A DNA stretch of 41,528 bases from Novosphingobium sp. 18050 (GTDB taxonomy: Bacteria > Pseudomonadota > Alphaproteobacteria > Sphingomonadales > Sphingomonadaceae): positions 1 through 41,528 of the forward strand of contig NZ_CACSJO010000032.1 in NCBI RefSeq assembly GCF_902706195.1, read 5' to 3'. Below the pieces are notes generated by a model, which was not told the origin of the DNA, made no database searches, and saw only the letters and a list, made by a program, of their open reading frames with translations. The translations under genes and the position numbers were made by a program. Shown here one piece after another: positions 32,407 through 40,539 of this stretch. How positions within the stretch are numbered: position 1 is the stretch's first letter; each line of letters starts with the position of its first letter.

Positions 32407-34731
32407 ATGACTGAACCCGTAATGAAGGCCGCCGTTTCGCTGTTGGCCATGGCCGCCGCGATCTCGGCGTTCCCGGCAATGGCGCAGGACAGCGGCACGG
32501 GTGATGTCGCCAACGAAATCATCGTTACCGCACAGCGGCGCGAGGAGGTGTCCCGAGACGTGCCGATCAGCGTGACTACGCTTGGGCAGGAGCAGCTTCA
32601 GTCCGCCAACGTCCGCCAGCTTTCGGACACCGCAAAGCTGACGCCGGGCCTGCGCTTCGACTCCCAAGGGCCGGCGGTACAGCCGACGATCCGGGGCGTC
32701 GGCACGGCCATCACGACTTCGGGCGGCGGGCCGAACGTGGGCATCTATGTCGACGGTTTTTTCCAGGCCAACACATACATGTCGGATTTCGACCTGCTCA
32801 ACGTGCGCAGCATCCAGGTACTCAAAGGTCCGCAAGGTACACTGTTCGGCCGCAATACGACTGGCGGCGCGATCATCGTCACCACTGCCGAGCCAAGTAC
32901 CGAAACGAGCGCGCAGGCCAAGGTCAGCTACGGGCGCTTCAACTCGCTCAAGGCACAGGCTTATGTGACCTACGGTATTAGTGATCGCGTAGCGCTGGAC
33001 ATCGAGGGGCTATATCGGCGCGGTGACGGATACATCACCGATGTCAGCAACGATGACGACAAAGTCGGAAAGTACGAGAACTGGTCGCTGCGTGTCGGGC
33101 TGAAGGCGGAACTGACCGACGACGTCTCGGTTCTGTTACGCTGGGTCCATGCGGAGACAGACGACCCCACCACCCAGCTTGTGAACGCCTATGTCGACAA
33201 GAGCGGCGGTGCCGGATTCTTCGGCAAGGTTTCGCCTGCCGGTCTTGCGATATACGGCGTGTCCAGTTCCAAGGGCTTGCCGCTCGTCGGCTACGGCACG
33301 CCCGCTTCGGCCTACGCCACAAGGCCTGGCGAAGTGCTGCTTAACAAGCCGCTCAGCTTCCGTACCAATTCGGATGCCCTTCAGGGAACCATCAGCGCGG
33401 ATCTCGGCTTTGCGGACCTCACCAGCTACACCCAGTACCGCAAGGATCTTTCGCCCTATTATGGTGATCTTGACGCGACCGCGATCCCGGCGTTCAACAT
33501 CTTCGTTGGGGTCAATGACGAGACTTGGAGCCAGGAGTTCCTGTTGAATTCCAAGCCGGGCGGGCGGCTGCAGTGGACTGCCGGCCTGAACTACTTCCAG
33601 ATTCGTGACACCTGGACGATCGGCGCTTCGTTCGGTGGCGCGCCGTTCTCCCCCTTCGGCGGTTCGAGCACGAAGACAACGTCCTACGCGGCTTTCCTCG
33701 ACGCGACCTACGAGGTCAACGACCGCTTCTTTGTCACCCTGGGTGGCCGCTATAGCCATGACGTGGTCGGCGATGCTTATTTCACCGCCAACTTCACCAC
33801 GCCGCTGACCGGCTACACCGGTCCCGAGGGACAGAACGTGCCGTTCACCGGCAGCTCGGGGGACCGGGTCGCGGTGAATACGCTGAAGAATGACAGCTTC
33901 ATTCCGCGCGTGGTGCTGCGCTACAAGCCAAGCGAAGAATCGAGCGTCTACGGCTCGTTCACACGCGGCTACAAGGCGGGAATCCTCAACGTGGGTGGCT
34001 ATTCGCAGCAGCCGGTCAAGCCTGAGAAGATCAACGCCTTCGAGGTCGGGTACAAGTTCGACAACCGGACACTGCAGGTGGACCTTGCGGGCTTCTATTA
34101 CGACTACAAGAATCTTCAGGTGTCCAGCTATCAGGACGGCGCGGCGCAGATCCGCAACGCTGCGTCCTCGGAAATCTACGGCGCGGAAGCTCAGGTCCGC
34201 TATGCCATCAGCCGCGACTTCAACATCAACGGGGGCGTGGCCTGGACCCATGCGCGATACAAGTCGTTCCCGAATGCACCGTACTACGGGTACTGCGACC
34301 CGGCGGTCACCGACTTTTCCAATCCGATGAACTGTGCGTATTCCGGCACCCAGAGCGCAGGCGGTATCGTCCAGGCCTCGATCGATGCATCGGGCTACAA
34401 GATGCAGCGCGCGCCCGAGTTCACCGGCAACATCGGCGCGAGCTATGGCTTCGATCTTGCGGGCGGTCGGACTTTGCTTTCAGGTAATCTCTACTACACG
34501 TCCAGCTTCTACTTCGACCCGGAACAGCAGTTTCGTCAGAAGGGCTACGAGGTATTGAGCCTACGTGCGCAGTGGACCGACCCAGCGGACATGTTTACGA
34601 TCGCGGTCTTCGGGGACAACGTCACCAACCGGCGTTATCGGACACAGGTCCTCTTCAACACGTTGGGCACCGGCTCGGTCTGGAATTCCCCGGTGACTTA
34701 TGGCGTGGAAGTAGGGGTGAAGTTCCGTTGA
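32407..34731 (+). CDS. TonB-dependent outer-membrane receptor
   Basis: A 774-residue receptor importing a scarce or bulky substrate across the outer membrane using proton-motive energy from TonB-ExbBD. Signal peptide residues ~1-26 (MAAAISAFPAMA), a TonB-box-like EIIVTAQRREE, a plug domain (LKGPQGTLFGRNTTGGAIIV, residues ~138-160) and a 22-strand barrel ending in the classic terminal aromatic strand (YGVEVGVKFR). The IVTAQRR...LFGRNTTGG signature is that of the large sphingomonad receptor family linked to aromatic and terpenoid/steroid uptake. It cannot name the ligand. GGAGG lies 6 bp before the ATG. It is the first gene of the plus-strand catabolic series and is divergent from the AraC regulator. 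Confidence 0.93.
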   Translation: MTEPVMKAAVSLLAMAAAISAFPAMAQDSGTGDVANEIIVTAQRREEVSRDVPISVTTLGQEQLQSANVRQLSDTAKLTPGLRFDSQGPAVQPTIRGVGTAITTSGGGPNVGIYVDGFFQANTYMSDFDLLNVRSIQVLKGPQGTLFGRNTTGGAIIVTTAEPSTETSAQAKVSYGRFNSLKAQAYVTYGISDRVALDIEGLYRRGDGYITDVSNDDDKVGKYENWSLRVGLKAELTDDVSVLLRWVHAETDDPTTQLVNAYVDKSGGAGFFGKVSPAGLAIYGVSSSKGLPLVGYGTPASAYATRPGEVLLNKPLSFRTNSDALQGTISADLGFADLTSYTQYRKDLSPYYGDLDATAIPAFNIFVGVNDETWSQEFLLNSKPGGRLQWTAGLNYFQIRDTWTIGASFGGAPFSPFGGSSTKTTSYAAFLDATYEVNDRFFVTLGGRYSHDVVGDAYFTANFTTPLTGYTGPEGQNVPFTGSSGDRVAVNTLKNDSFIPRVVLRYKPSEESSVYGSFTRGYKAGILNVGGYSQQPVKPEKINAFEVGYKFDNRTLQVDLAGFYYDYKNLQVSSYQDGAAQIRNAASSEIYGAEAQVRYAISRDFNINGGVAWTHARYKSFPNAPYYGYCDPAVTDFSNPMNCAYSGTQSAGGIVQASIDASGYKMQRAPEFTGNIGASYGFDLAGGRTLLSGNLYYTSSFYFDPEQQFRQKGYEVLSLRAQWTDPADMFTIAVFGDNVTNRRYRTQVLFNTLGTGSVWNSPVTYGVEVGVKFR

Positions 34732-34754
34732 TGCGAACCTGAAGGGGTAGATGA

Positions 34755-35549
34755 ATGGACGGAGATGACCTCGGTGCATCGGCGCTACGGATTGAGAGGG
34801 ACGGTCCGATAGCGTGGTGCGTGATCGACCGGCCGCATGCGCGTAACGCCCTTACTCCGGCGATGTACTTTGGTATCAAGCGCGCTGTGAGGCTCGTCAA
34901 TACCGACCCGGAACTTCGTGCGCTCATCATCACCGGGACGGACGACGTCTTTTCGCCCGGGGGTGATCTGGGCGGCCGCTATGAGCCCGGAGACGAGCGC
35001 GTCCCCGAGGGACTGAGTTACGAAAGTCTTCCGTTCATCAGCATCCGAGAAAGCACTGCGCCGGTGATCGCGGCCGTCAACGGCATCTGCCAGGCTGGAG
35101 GGCTATTGATCGCAATGATGGCGGACATCGCCGTGGTGAGCGAGCGAGCGAGCTTCCGCGTGCCCGAACTGCTGCGTGGAATTATCGATTCCTCTTACGC
35201 GGCAATGCTGCCTGCCCACGTCGGCCTTGCTACCGCACGCGATCTGTTGCTTTCCGCACGCACCATCGACGCACGCGAAGCACAGCGCATAGGGTTGATA
35301 TCGCGGGTCGTGCCGCACGACGAATTGCGCGAAGCGGCTTTGCAGGCGGTGCGTGAAGTCCTGATGACCGCGCCGGAGGCACGCACGCATGTCAAGCGCA
35401 TGCTCAACCAGCAGTATGGTGCGATAGACTACCAGACCATGTTCTGGTCGTTGCAGCATTCCGATGAACCGCGAGAAGGTATGCGCGCCTTCATGGAAAA
35501 GCGTCCGCCTGCGTGGATACCGGAAGGATTGGACGTTCCGAAGCCGTGA
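34755..35549 (+). CDS. Enoyl-CoA hydratase/isomerase (crotonase family)
   Basis: A 264-residue crotonase-fold enzyme acting on acyl-CoA thioesters. Oxyanion-hole segments are recognisable (ALIITGTDDVFSPGGDLGG and AAVNGICQAGGLLIAMMADI), as is the FRVPELLRGII stretch that carries one of the usual catalytic acids (Glu in PEL). The other glutamate position of true hydratases (GGG-x-E) is LLIAMM here, so hydratase activity is not assured. It lies 23 bp after the TonB-receptor gene, probably on the same transcript. It implies CoA-activated intermediates, but no CoA ligase is in the window. Confidence 0.87.
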   Translation: MDGDDLGASALRIERDGPIAWCVIDRPHARNALTPAMYFGIKRAVRLVNTDPELRALIITGTDDVFSPGGDLGGRYEPGDERVPEGLSYESLPFISIRESTAPVIAAVNGICQAGGLLIAMMADIAVVSERASFRVPELLRGIIDSSYAAMLPAHVGLATARDLLLSARTIDAREAQRIGLISRVVPHDELREAALQAVREVLMTAPEARTHVKRMLNQQYGAIDYQTMFWSLQHSDEPREGMRAFMEKRPPAWIPEGLDVPKP

Positions 35550-35675
35550 AAAATGCGGGCGCAGAGGCGATGATCCCGGATTCTGCATCTCTGTCCGCAT
35601 CGGTCAAATCGGGAGCAGCCGGATCGGCTAGAACCTGAACAAGCCGCCCTCGATAGAGGCGGATCAAGGAGAGGC

Positions 35676-36224
35676 ATGATGGAGCAGGTTTTACGCGAGA
35701 TGCTGGACCGCGAGGCCATCCGCTCGTGCGTGGCGCGGCTGGCACGAGGCGAGGACCGGCGCAGCGCCGATCTCATACGCTCGTGCTGGTGGCCTGAGGC
35801 GCGGTTCGACTACGGCGTGCACAACGGGGATTTCGAAACCTATCTCGCGTGGGTCGTGCCCGGCGCCGACGCCATCAAGGACACGCAGCATCTGCTGGGT
35901 CAGACGCATGTCGAACTGGCCGGCGACCTCGCCAGGGCCGAAACGCACGTATTCTCCTACCACCGCGTCGATATGGGACAGGGAGACCGCGATACCTGCA
36001 TCGGCGGTCGCTATCTCGATACCTTTGAAAAGCGCGCCAATGAAGCGGGTTCGCCCGAATGGCGCATCGCCGACCGCGTGATGCTCTACGATTGGGAGCA
36101 GGACTGGGGCGCCGCGGCAGACTGGTCGAAGGGGGTGATGGGCTATCCCTTTACAGCCGAGCACTTCCCAGGCAGCGCCAAGGGCGATTTCTCCGAGCAC
36201 TGGTTTGCGGGAGACAAGGCATGA
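35676..36224 (+). CDS. SnoaL-like (NTF2-fold) protein, copy 1
   Basis: A 182-residue protein of the nuclear-transport-factor-2/SnoaL fold (REAIRSCVARLARGEDRRSA helix, then RFDYGVHNGDFETYLAW). The family includes dehydratases and ketosteroid-isomerase-like enzymes that use a buried acid/His pair. His-containing stretches TQHLLGQTHVEL and HVFSYHRVDMG are candidates for that site. AAGGAGAGG precedes the ATG, and the next start (ATGATG) could equally serve. The stop overlaps the following SDR start (ATGA), so the pair is coupled. A second SnoaL-SDR pair follows directly. Confidence 0.8.
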   Translation: MMEQVLREMLDREAIRSCVARLARGEDRRSADLIRSCWWPEARFDYGVHNGDFETYLAWVVPGADAIKDTQHLLGQTHVELAGDLARAETHVFSYHRVDMGQGDRDTCIGGRYLDTFEKRANEAGSPEWRIADRVMLYDWEQDWGAAADWSKGVMGYPFTAEHFPGSAKGDFSEHWFAGDKA

Positions 36225-37117
36225 GCGCGCCGCTCGCGGGTAAGGTCGCGCTCGTCACAGGTGCGAGCCGGGGTATCGGCAAGGGAATCGCGCTTGTACT
36301 CGCCGAGCAGGGCGCGATCGTCTATGTGACGGGCCGCACGGTTCGGGAGGGCGACTATTATCTCCCCGGCACCGTCGGGGGCACTGCGGCCGAGTGCGAT
36401 GCGCGCGGCAAGGACAGCGGGGGCGGCGGCATTGCCGTTGCTTGCGACCACGGCGACGATACGGCGGTGGGGGCGCTCTTTGCGCGCATCGCTTCGGAGC
36501 AGGGCAGGCTCGACATTCTTGTCAACAACGCCTTCACACTCTCCGACGATCTGCTGACGCCCAAGGGCTTCTGGGAAAAGCCGCTGGCCAATCTCGAGAT
36601 GTGGGATGTCGGCGTCAAATCCAACTACGTTGCTGCCTGGCACGCAGCGAAAATTATGGCGCCGCAGAAGTCTGGCCTGATCGTGGCAATTTCGGGCTTT
36701 GCTGCGGTGACTTATACCTACGGCGTGATCTTCGGGACCTCGAAGTCGGCGGTGGACCGCATGGCGCGCGACATGGCGATCGAACTTGAGCCGCACGGCG
36801 TTGCCTCGCTCACTTTGTGGCAGGGGCTGACGCTGACCGAGAAGGCCAGGGATAACCTCGCGAAGATGGGCGACAGGATGACCAAGTCCATTACCTCTAT
36901 GCAGGGCAGCAGCGTCGAGCACCCCGGCCGGGTGGTCGCTGCGCTTGCCGCCGATCCCGATGTCATGAAGCGCTCGGGTGGAGAGTTCGTGACGGCCGAA
37001 TTGGCGCAGGAATACGGCCTGACCGATGTCGACGGTGCGGTCATCGCTTCGGCCCGCGCGACGCGCGGGTCGCCGATCTGGAAACCGATCTCGGAGGTGG
37101 ACTACCGTGGCAAGTGA
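36221..37117 (+). CDS. SDR (DHRS1-like), catalytic Tyr replaced by Phe, copy 1
   Basis: A 298-residue classical-size short-chain dehydrogenase fold. The cofactor loop TGASRGIGKG and VNN are intact. The active-site alignment fails at one residue: Ser158 (AISGFA) and Lys175 are in place, but the position 13 after the Ser and 4 before the Lys is Phe171 (VTYTYGVIFGTSKSA) instead of Tyr. The usual PG after the sheet is QG (TLWQGLT). The nearby Tyr165 and Tyr167 could conceivably substitute. The best architectural match is the DHRS1 subfamily, whose typical members have YGVGK. It overlaps the SnoaL gene upstream (ATGA). Confidence 0.85.
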   Translation: MSAPLAGKVALVTGASRGIGKGIALVLAEQGAIVYVTGRTVREGDYYLPGTVGGTAAECDARGKDSGGGGIAVACDHGDDTAVGALFARIASEQGRLDILVNNAFTLSDDLLTPKGFWEKPLANLEMWDVGVKSNYVAAWHAAKIMAPQKSGLIVAISGFAAVTYTYGVIFGTSKSAVDRMARDMAIELEPHGVASLTLWQGLTLTEKARDNLAKMGDRMTKSITSMQGSSVEHPGRVVAALAADPDVMKRSGGEFVTAELAQEYGLTDVDGAVIASARATRGSPIWKPISEVDYRGK

Positions 37118-37685
37118 TCAGCCGATGGAGCATCCAAATGACCGTGATGCGCGCATCGACGCGATGTTGGACAAGCAAGACATCCGTGAGTGCCTTGCGC
37201 GCTTCTCACGCGGGATGGACCGTTTCGACCGCAGCATCTACCTCTCGGCGTTCTGGGACGATGCGGAGATGGCGGCTGGTCCGTTCGTTGGCAGCGCGGC
37301 GGACTGCTGGGACTGGGCCGTGCCGATGCACGAGGCGGGGCAGATCGTTACACACCACTCGCTGCTGCAGACTTCCATCGACCTTGACGGACACACCGCG
37401 CATTCCGAAACCTACTATCAATTTGTCGGGCGCAATCACGACGAGAGTCTGTGGATCGCGGGCGGCCGCTACATAGACCGGCTTGAGCGGCGCGGTGGTA
37501 TCTGGCGGATCGCGCTGCGGACCAACGTGATCGAGTGGGGCTGTTTGCCACCTCCCATGCCGCTCCCCTTCGCGGATGTTCTCGACATCGCCGTGAACGG
37601 GGTGTCTTCGCGCAGCATGGCCGACCCGTCCTACCAGCGCCCGCTGGTCAACCGGCGCGCGCCTGCCAATCCGGTGAAAGCCTGA
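37107..37685 (+). CDS. SnoaL-like (NTF2-fold) protein, copy 2
   Basis: A 192-residue NTF2-fold protein homologous in layout to the SnoaL gene at 35676, with the shared plan D-x-Q-x-I-R-x-C-LARF-x-R-G at the start. A helix/His stretch THHSLLQTSIDL (the counterpart of TQHLLGQTHVEL in copy 1) is followed by AHSETYYQFVGRNHD. GTG 37107 is preferred because GGAGG sits 9 bp upstream; ATG 37125 is possible. The start lies inside the end of SDR copy 1 (11-bp overlap), and the stop overlaps the next SDR by one base (TGATG), so translation is coupled on both sides. Confidence 0.78.
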   Translation: MASDQPMEHPNDRDARIDAMLDKQDIRECLARFSRGMDRFDRSIYLSAFWDDAEMAAGPFVGSAADCWDWAVPMHEAGQIVTHHSLLQTSIDLDGHTAHSETYYQFVGRNHDESLWIAGGRYIDRLERRGGIWRIALRTNVIEWGCLPPPMPLPFADVLDIAVNGVSSRSMADPSYQRPLVNRRAPANPVKA

Positions 37686-38563
37686 TGGGTGCGCTGACTG
37701 GCAAAGTTGCGGTCATCACCGGTGCCAGTCGGGGCATCGGCAAGGGCATCGCCTGCGCGCTGGCCGATCACGGTGCGACGGTTTACGTGACTGGCAGGAC
37801 GGTTAGCCCCGGAGGGCACGTGCTTCCCGGATCGCTCGAGGAAACCGTGGCGCAAGTGAATGCGCGCGGTGGCAAGGGCGTGGCGATCGCCATGGACCTG
37901 CTCGACGATGCTCAGATCGCCAAAGTCTTCGAGCGCGTCCAACGCGATGAGGGGCGGCTCGATGTGCTGGTCAACAATGCGATGGCCATTCCTGATGCGA
38001 TGACACAACGTGTCGGTTTTTGGGAAAAACCGCTCGCCGAGGAGTGGCAGATCTGGGACACCGGGATGCGGGCTGCCTACATCGCTGCCTGGCATGCTGC
38101 GCGTATCATGGTGCCGCAGGGCTCGGGGTTGATAGCGGCGCTTTCGGGATATGTCGGGGTGACCTATACCTATGACGTCGTCTTCGGCACGACCAAGTCC
38201 GCTACCGATCGCATGATGCGCGACTTCGGTCATGAATTGCAGGGGACGGGCGTAAGCGCCGTGTCGTTGTGGCAGGGTTTCACTTATACCGAGCGGGCGA
38301 CCGAGAACCTCAAGTCGGTCCCGGGAATGGCCGGTCAACTCAACAGCGCAGTCGGTTCCTCGCCGGAGTTCCCTGGGCGCGTGATTGCAGCCTTGGCGAT
38401 GGACCCGCAGGTCTCCGCGAAATCGGGCGGAACCTTCATCAACGCAGAACTCGCATCCGAGTATGGAGTGACCGACAAGGACGGACGCGAGATCCCATCC
38501 CTGCGCGCTAGCCGGGGCGCGCCGCTATGGGCTGCCGGAGATACGACCTGGAGAACGGCATGA
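37685..38563 (+). CDS. SDR (DHRS1-like), catalytic Tyr replaced by Phe, copy 2
   Basis: A 292-residue paralogue of the SDR at 36221. Both share long blocks including VTYTY(G/D)V(I/V)FGT(S/T)KSA and LWQG. The cofactor loop TGASRGIGKGIA is intact. Ser154 (ALSGYV) and Lys171 are present, and Phe167 stands where the catalytic Tyr belongs (DVVFGTTK). Its length and every deviation match copy 1, so the replacement predates the duplication and has been kept in both. It is coupled to SnoaL copy 2 upstream and to the next SDR downstream. Confidence 0.85.
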   Translation: MGALTGKVAVITGASRGIGKGIACALADHGATVYVTGRTVSPGGHVLPGSLEETVAQVNARGGKGVAIAMDLLDDAQIAKVFERVQRDEGRLDVLVNNAMAIPDAMTQRVGFWEKPLAEEWQIWDTGMRAAYIAAWHAARIMVPQGSGLIAALSGYVGVTYTYDVVFGTTKSATDRMMRDFGHELQGTGVSAVSLWQGFTYTERATENLKSVPGMAGQLNSAVGSSPEFPGRVIAALAMDPQVSAKSGGTFINAELASEYGVTDKDGREIPSLRASRGAPLWAAGDTTWRTA

Positions 38564-39495
38564 CTGCCTCGGAAAACTGGCGCCGGTTCGATGGGCGCGT
38601 CGTCGTCATAACTGGCGGAGCGCGGGGGCTTGGCTTCGCCTATGCGCAGCTGCTGGGCTCGCTCGGCGCCAGGATCCTCATCAACGACAACGGGAGCGCG
38701 ATGTCGGGTTCAGGCGGCGATGCTGGCCCAGCGGAGGAATCCGCGCGTGCCCTTCGTGCAGCCGGCTACGAAGCGGTAGCTTGTACGCATAGTGTCGTGA
38801 CGCCTGAGGGCGGCAAGGCCATCGTCGATGCGGCCCTCGACTCTTTCGGCCGTATCGATGTGCTGATCGCCAGCGCCGGCAATGTGCGCAATGGCGGGCT
38901 TGATGCCATCAGCAACGAAGATTTTCGCGCGGTGCTCGATGTCCATCTGCTAGGCGCGTTCAACGTCGTGCGCCCCGCTTTCGAATGGATGGCGGCAAAG
39001 GGTTATGGCCGCGTGGTCCTTAGCGGATCGATCGGTGGCCTCTATTCGATCGCGCACGGCGTGAACTATGCGATGGCGAAGTCGTCCATGATTGGCCTCA
39101 ACAACATGATTGCGATCGAGGGCGCGGATCGGGGTGTGAAGTCGAACGTGATCCTGCCCGGTGCGGTCACGCGCATGGCCGAAGGGCTCGACGTGACGCA
39201 GTACCCGCCAATGGGACCGGAACTCGTTGCCCCCGTGGTCGCCCTGTTGGCTCACGAAAGCTGCCCGGTCTCGGGTGAACTCTACGTGTCGATGGCGGGG
39301 CGCATCGCTCGTGCTTTCGTCACGGAGACAAAAGGCGTTTATCGTCCCGAATGGACAATCGACCAGGTCGCTGCGGACATGGATGCCATTCGCGACGAAG
39401 GCGTGCGGTGGACATTCCACCCGGTTGAAAACGGCTTTGCAGAACACATGGCAAAGAGCTTTGCACTGCCGCGCGATGCGTTATCCCAGCACTGA
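38560..39495 (+). CDS. SDR with intact catalytic triad (HSD17B4/FabG-like)
   Basis: A 311-residue short-chain dehydrogenase of a different branch: TGGARGLGFAYAQLLG cofactor loop, Ser in VVLSGSIGG, and YAMAK with the catalytic Tyr and Lys (GVNYAMAKSSM). N-terminal features (INDNG, GPAEESARALRAAG) and the extended C-terminus (EWTIDQVAADMDAIRDEG) resemble the (3R)-hydroxyacyl-CoA dehydrogenase domain of multifunctional enzyme type 2. Oxidation of a hydroxyacyl-CoA or a bulky alcohol is likely. ATG 38560 overlaps the preceding stop (ATGA), which decides it against an ATG at 38527. It ends the plus-strand operon, followed by a hairpin at 39549. Confidence 0.88.
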   Translation: MTASENWRRFDGRVVVITGGARGLGFAYAQLLGSLGARILINDNGSAMSGSGGDAGPAEESARALRAAGYEAVACTHSVVTPEGGKAIVDAALDSFGRIDVLIASAGNVRNGGLDAISNEDFRAVLDVHLLGAFNVVRPAFEWMAAKGYGRVVLSGSIGGLYSIAHGVNYAMAKSSMIGLNNMIAIEGADRGVKSNVILPGAVTRMAEGLDVTQYPPMGPELVAPVVALLAHESCPVSGELYVSMAGRIARAFVTETKGVYRPEWTIDQVAADMDAIRDEGVRWTFHPVENGFAEHMAKSFALPRDALSQH

Positions 39496-39548
39496 GATTA
39501 CTATCTCACGCAATTCAATCTGATTGATTACCGCTGAGACGCGATCGT

Positions 39549-39570
39549 GGCCTCAGTTGAGGCCTTGTTC
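39549..39570 (+). terminator. Hairpin ending the plus-strand operon
   Basis: GGCCTC (39549-39554) pairs with GAGGCC (39559-39564) around AGTT, followed by TTGTTC. It lies 53 bp after the SDR stop and just before the 3' end of the convergent minus-strand gene at 39573. Confidence 0.6.
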
Positions 39571-39572
39571 GC

Positions 39573-40454
39573 TTAGTACGTTTGAGCCAGGCCTGCCTGC
39601 TCGACCAGCCTTTCGCTTTCCAGCCAGAAGCGATCGAGAATGCTTTGGTCTTCGACGATCGGGTTCGGCGCGCGCGGCGCGCGGCGGAACCAGTATCCGC
39701 CGCTGGTTTGCCTGCCTTCGTCGTCTGTTGCCAGCCAGACTAGGGTATCCGCGCCTTCCTCTTCGGTCGCCTTGGCGAGATCGCGTGTGCGCTCCTGTGT
39801 CGCCTGCGGTGCGTAGGAAAAGAAGTTCGATTCCACCGCGCCGGGGTGAACGGCGTGTACGACGATCCCGTCTTCGCGGAGCCGCATTGCGAGCGCCCGC
39901 GTGAACAGGACGTTGGCAAGCTTGCCGGTGCAATAGGCGAGGCCCGGGTCGAAACGCTTCAGGCTCTGCAGGTCGTCGAGGTTGATGGCCGGGATCATCT
40001 CGCTTGCGTCGGATGCCGTGTTGAGGATGCGAACCATACCCGCCTCCCTTTCCATCGCTGCGCTGCGCAGCAGCGGAAGGAGTTCGTTGGTGAGCACGAA
40101 CGGCCCCAGATGGTTACCCGCGAAATTCGCTTCCAGACCCTCGGAAGTGAGAACCATCTCGCTCGCCATGCCGCCGGCATTGTTGACCAGCAGGTCGATG
40201 CGATCGGTGAGTTCCTCGATCCGCCGAGCGGTTTTACGTGCCGCCGCGATGAGTGACAGGTCAGCGTGGATCATATCGACGGCGCCTGTTACGGAAAGGG
40301 CGGCAATCTCTGCCTTGGCTGCAGCCATGCGGGCAGGATCGCGTCCGGTCCCGATAACGCGCCAACCCTGGCGTGCCAGCGCCTTGGAGACTTCCTTGCC
40401 GATCCCGGAACTTGCGCCGGTTACGACCGCCACTGGCGTTGATATTCTTGTCAC
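39573..40454 (-). CDS. SDR (retinol-dehydrogenase/WWOX-like)
   Basis: A 293-residue short-chain dehydrogenase: TGASSGIGKEV cofactor loop, NNAGG, ILNTASDASE with the catalytic Ser region, and YCTGK with the catalytic Tyr and Lys (LAYCTGKLANVLFTRALAMR), then VHPGAVESN. The whole architecture is typical of the protochlorophyllide/retinol-dehydrogenase-like branch. GTG 40454 is preferred (GGAG lies 7 bp upstream, and the protein then begins at the first strand); ATG starts at 40490 or 40511 add a Pro/Cys-rich tail that looks non-coding. It is convergent with the catabolic operon, so it is probably regulated separately. Confidence 0.85.
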   Translation of the reverse strand: MTRISTPVAVVTGASSGIGKEVSKALARQGWRVIGTGRDPARMAAAKAEIAALSVTGAVDMIHADLSLIAAARKTARRIEELTDRIDLLVNNAGGMASEMVLTSEGLEANFAGNHLGPFVLTNELLPLLRSAAMEREAGMVRILNTASDASEMIPAINLDDLQSLKRFDPGLAYCTGKLANVLFTRALAMRLREDGIVVHAVHPGAVESNFFSYAPQATQERTRDLAKATEEEGADTLVWLATDDEGRQTSGGYWFRRAPRAPNPIVEDQSILDRFWLESERLVEQAGLAQTY

Positions 40455-40539
40455 TGCCGTGCTCCGTCGAAAAGGCGCCTGCGCGTCCATGCACGATGGC
40501 GGACATGGCAATCAAGGGCCCCGCCAGCGTGGCGGCGAT

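Noticed and set aside
33136..34251. 371-residue minus-strand frame opposite the TonB receptor
   Set aside because: Antisense to clear TonB-receptor barrel sequence, with no start signal or domain.
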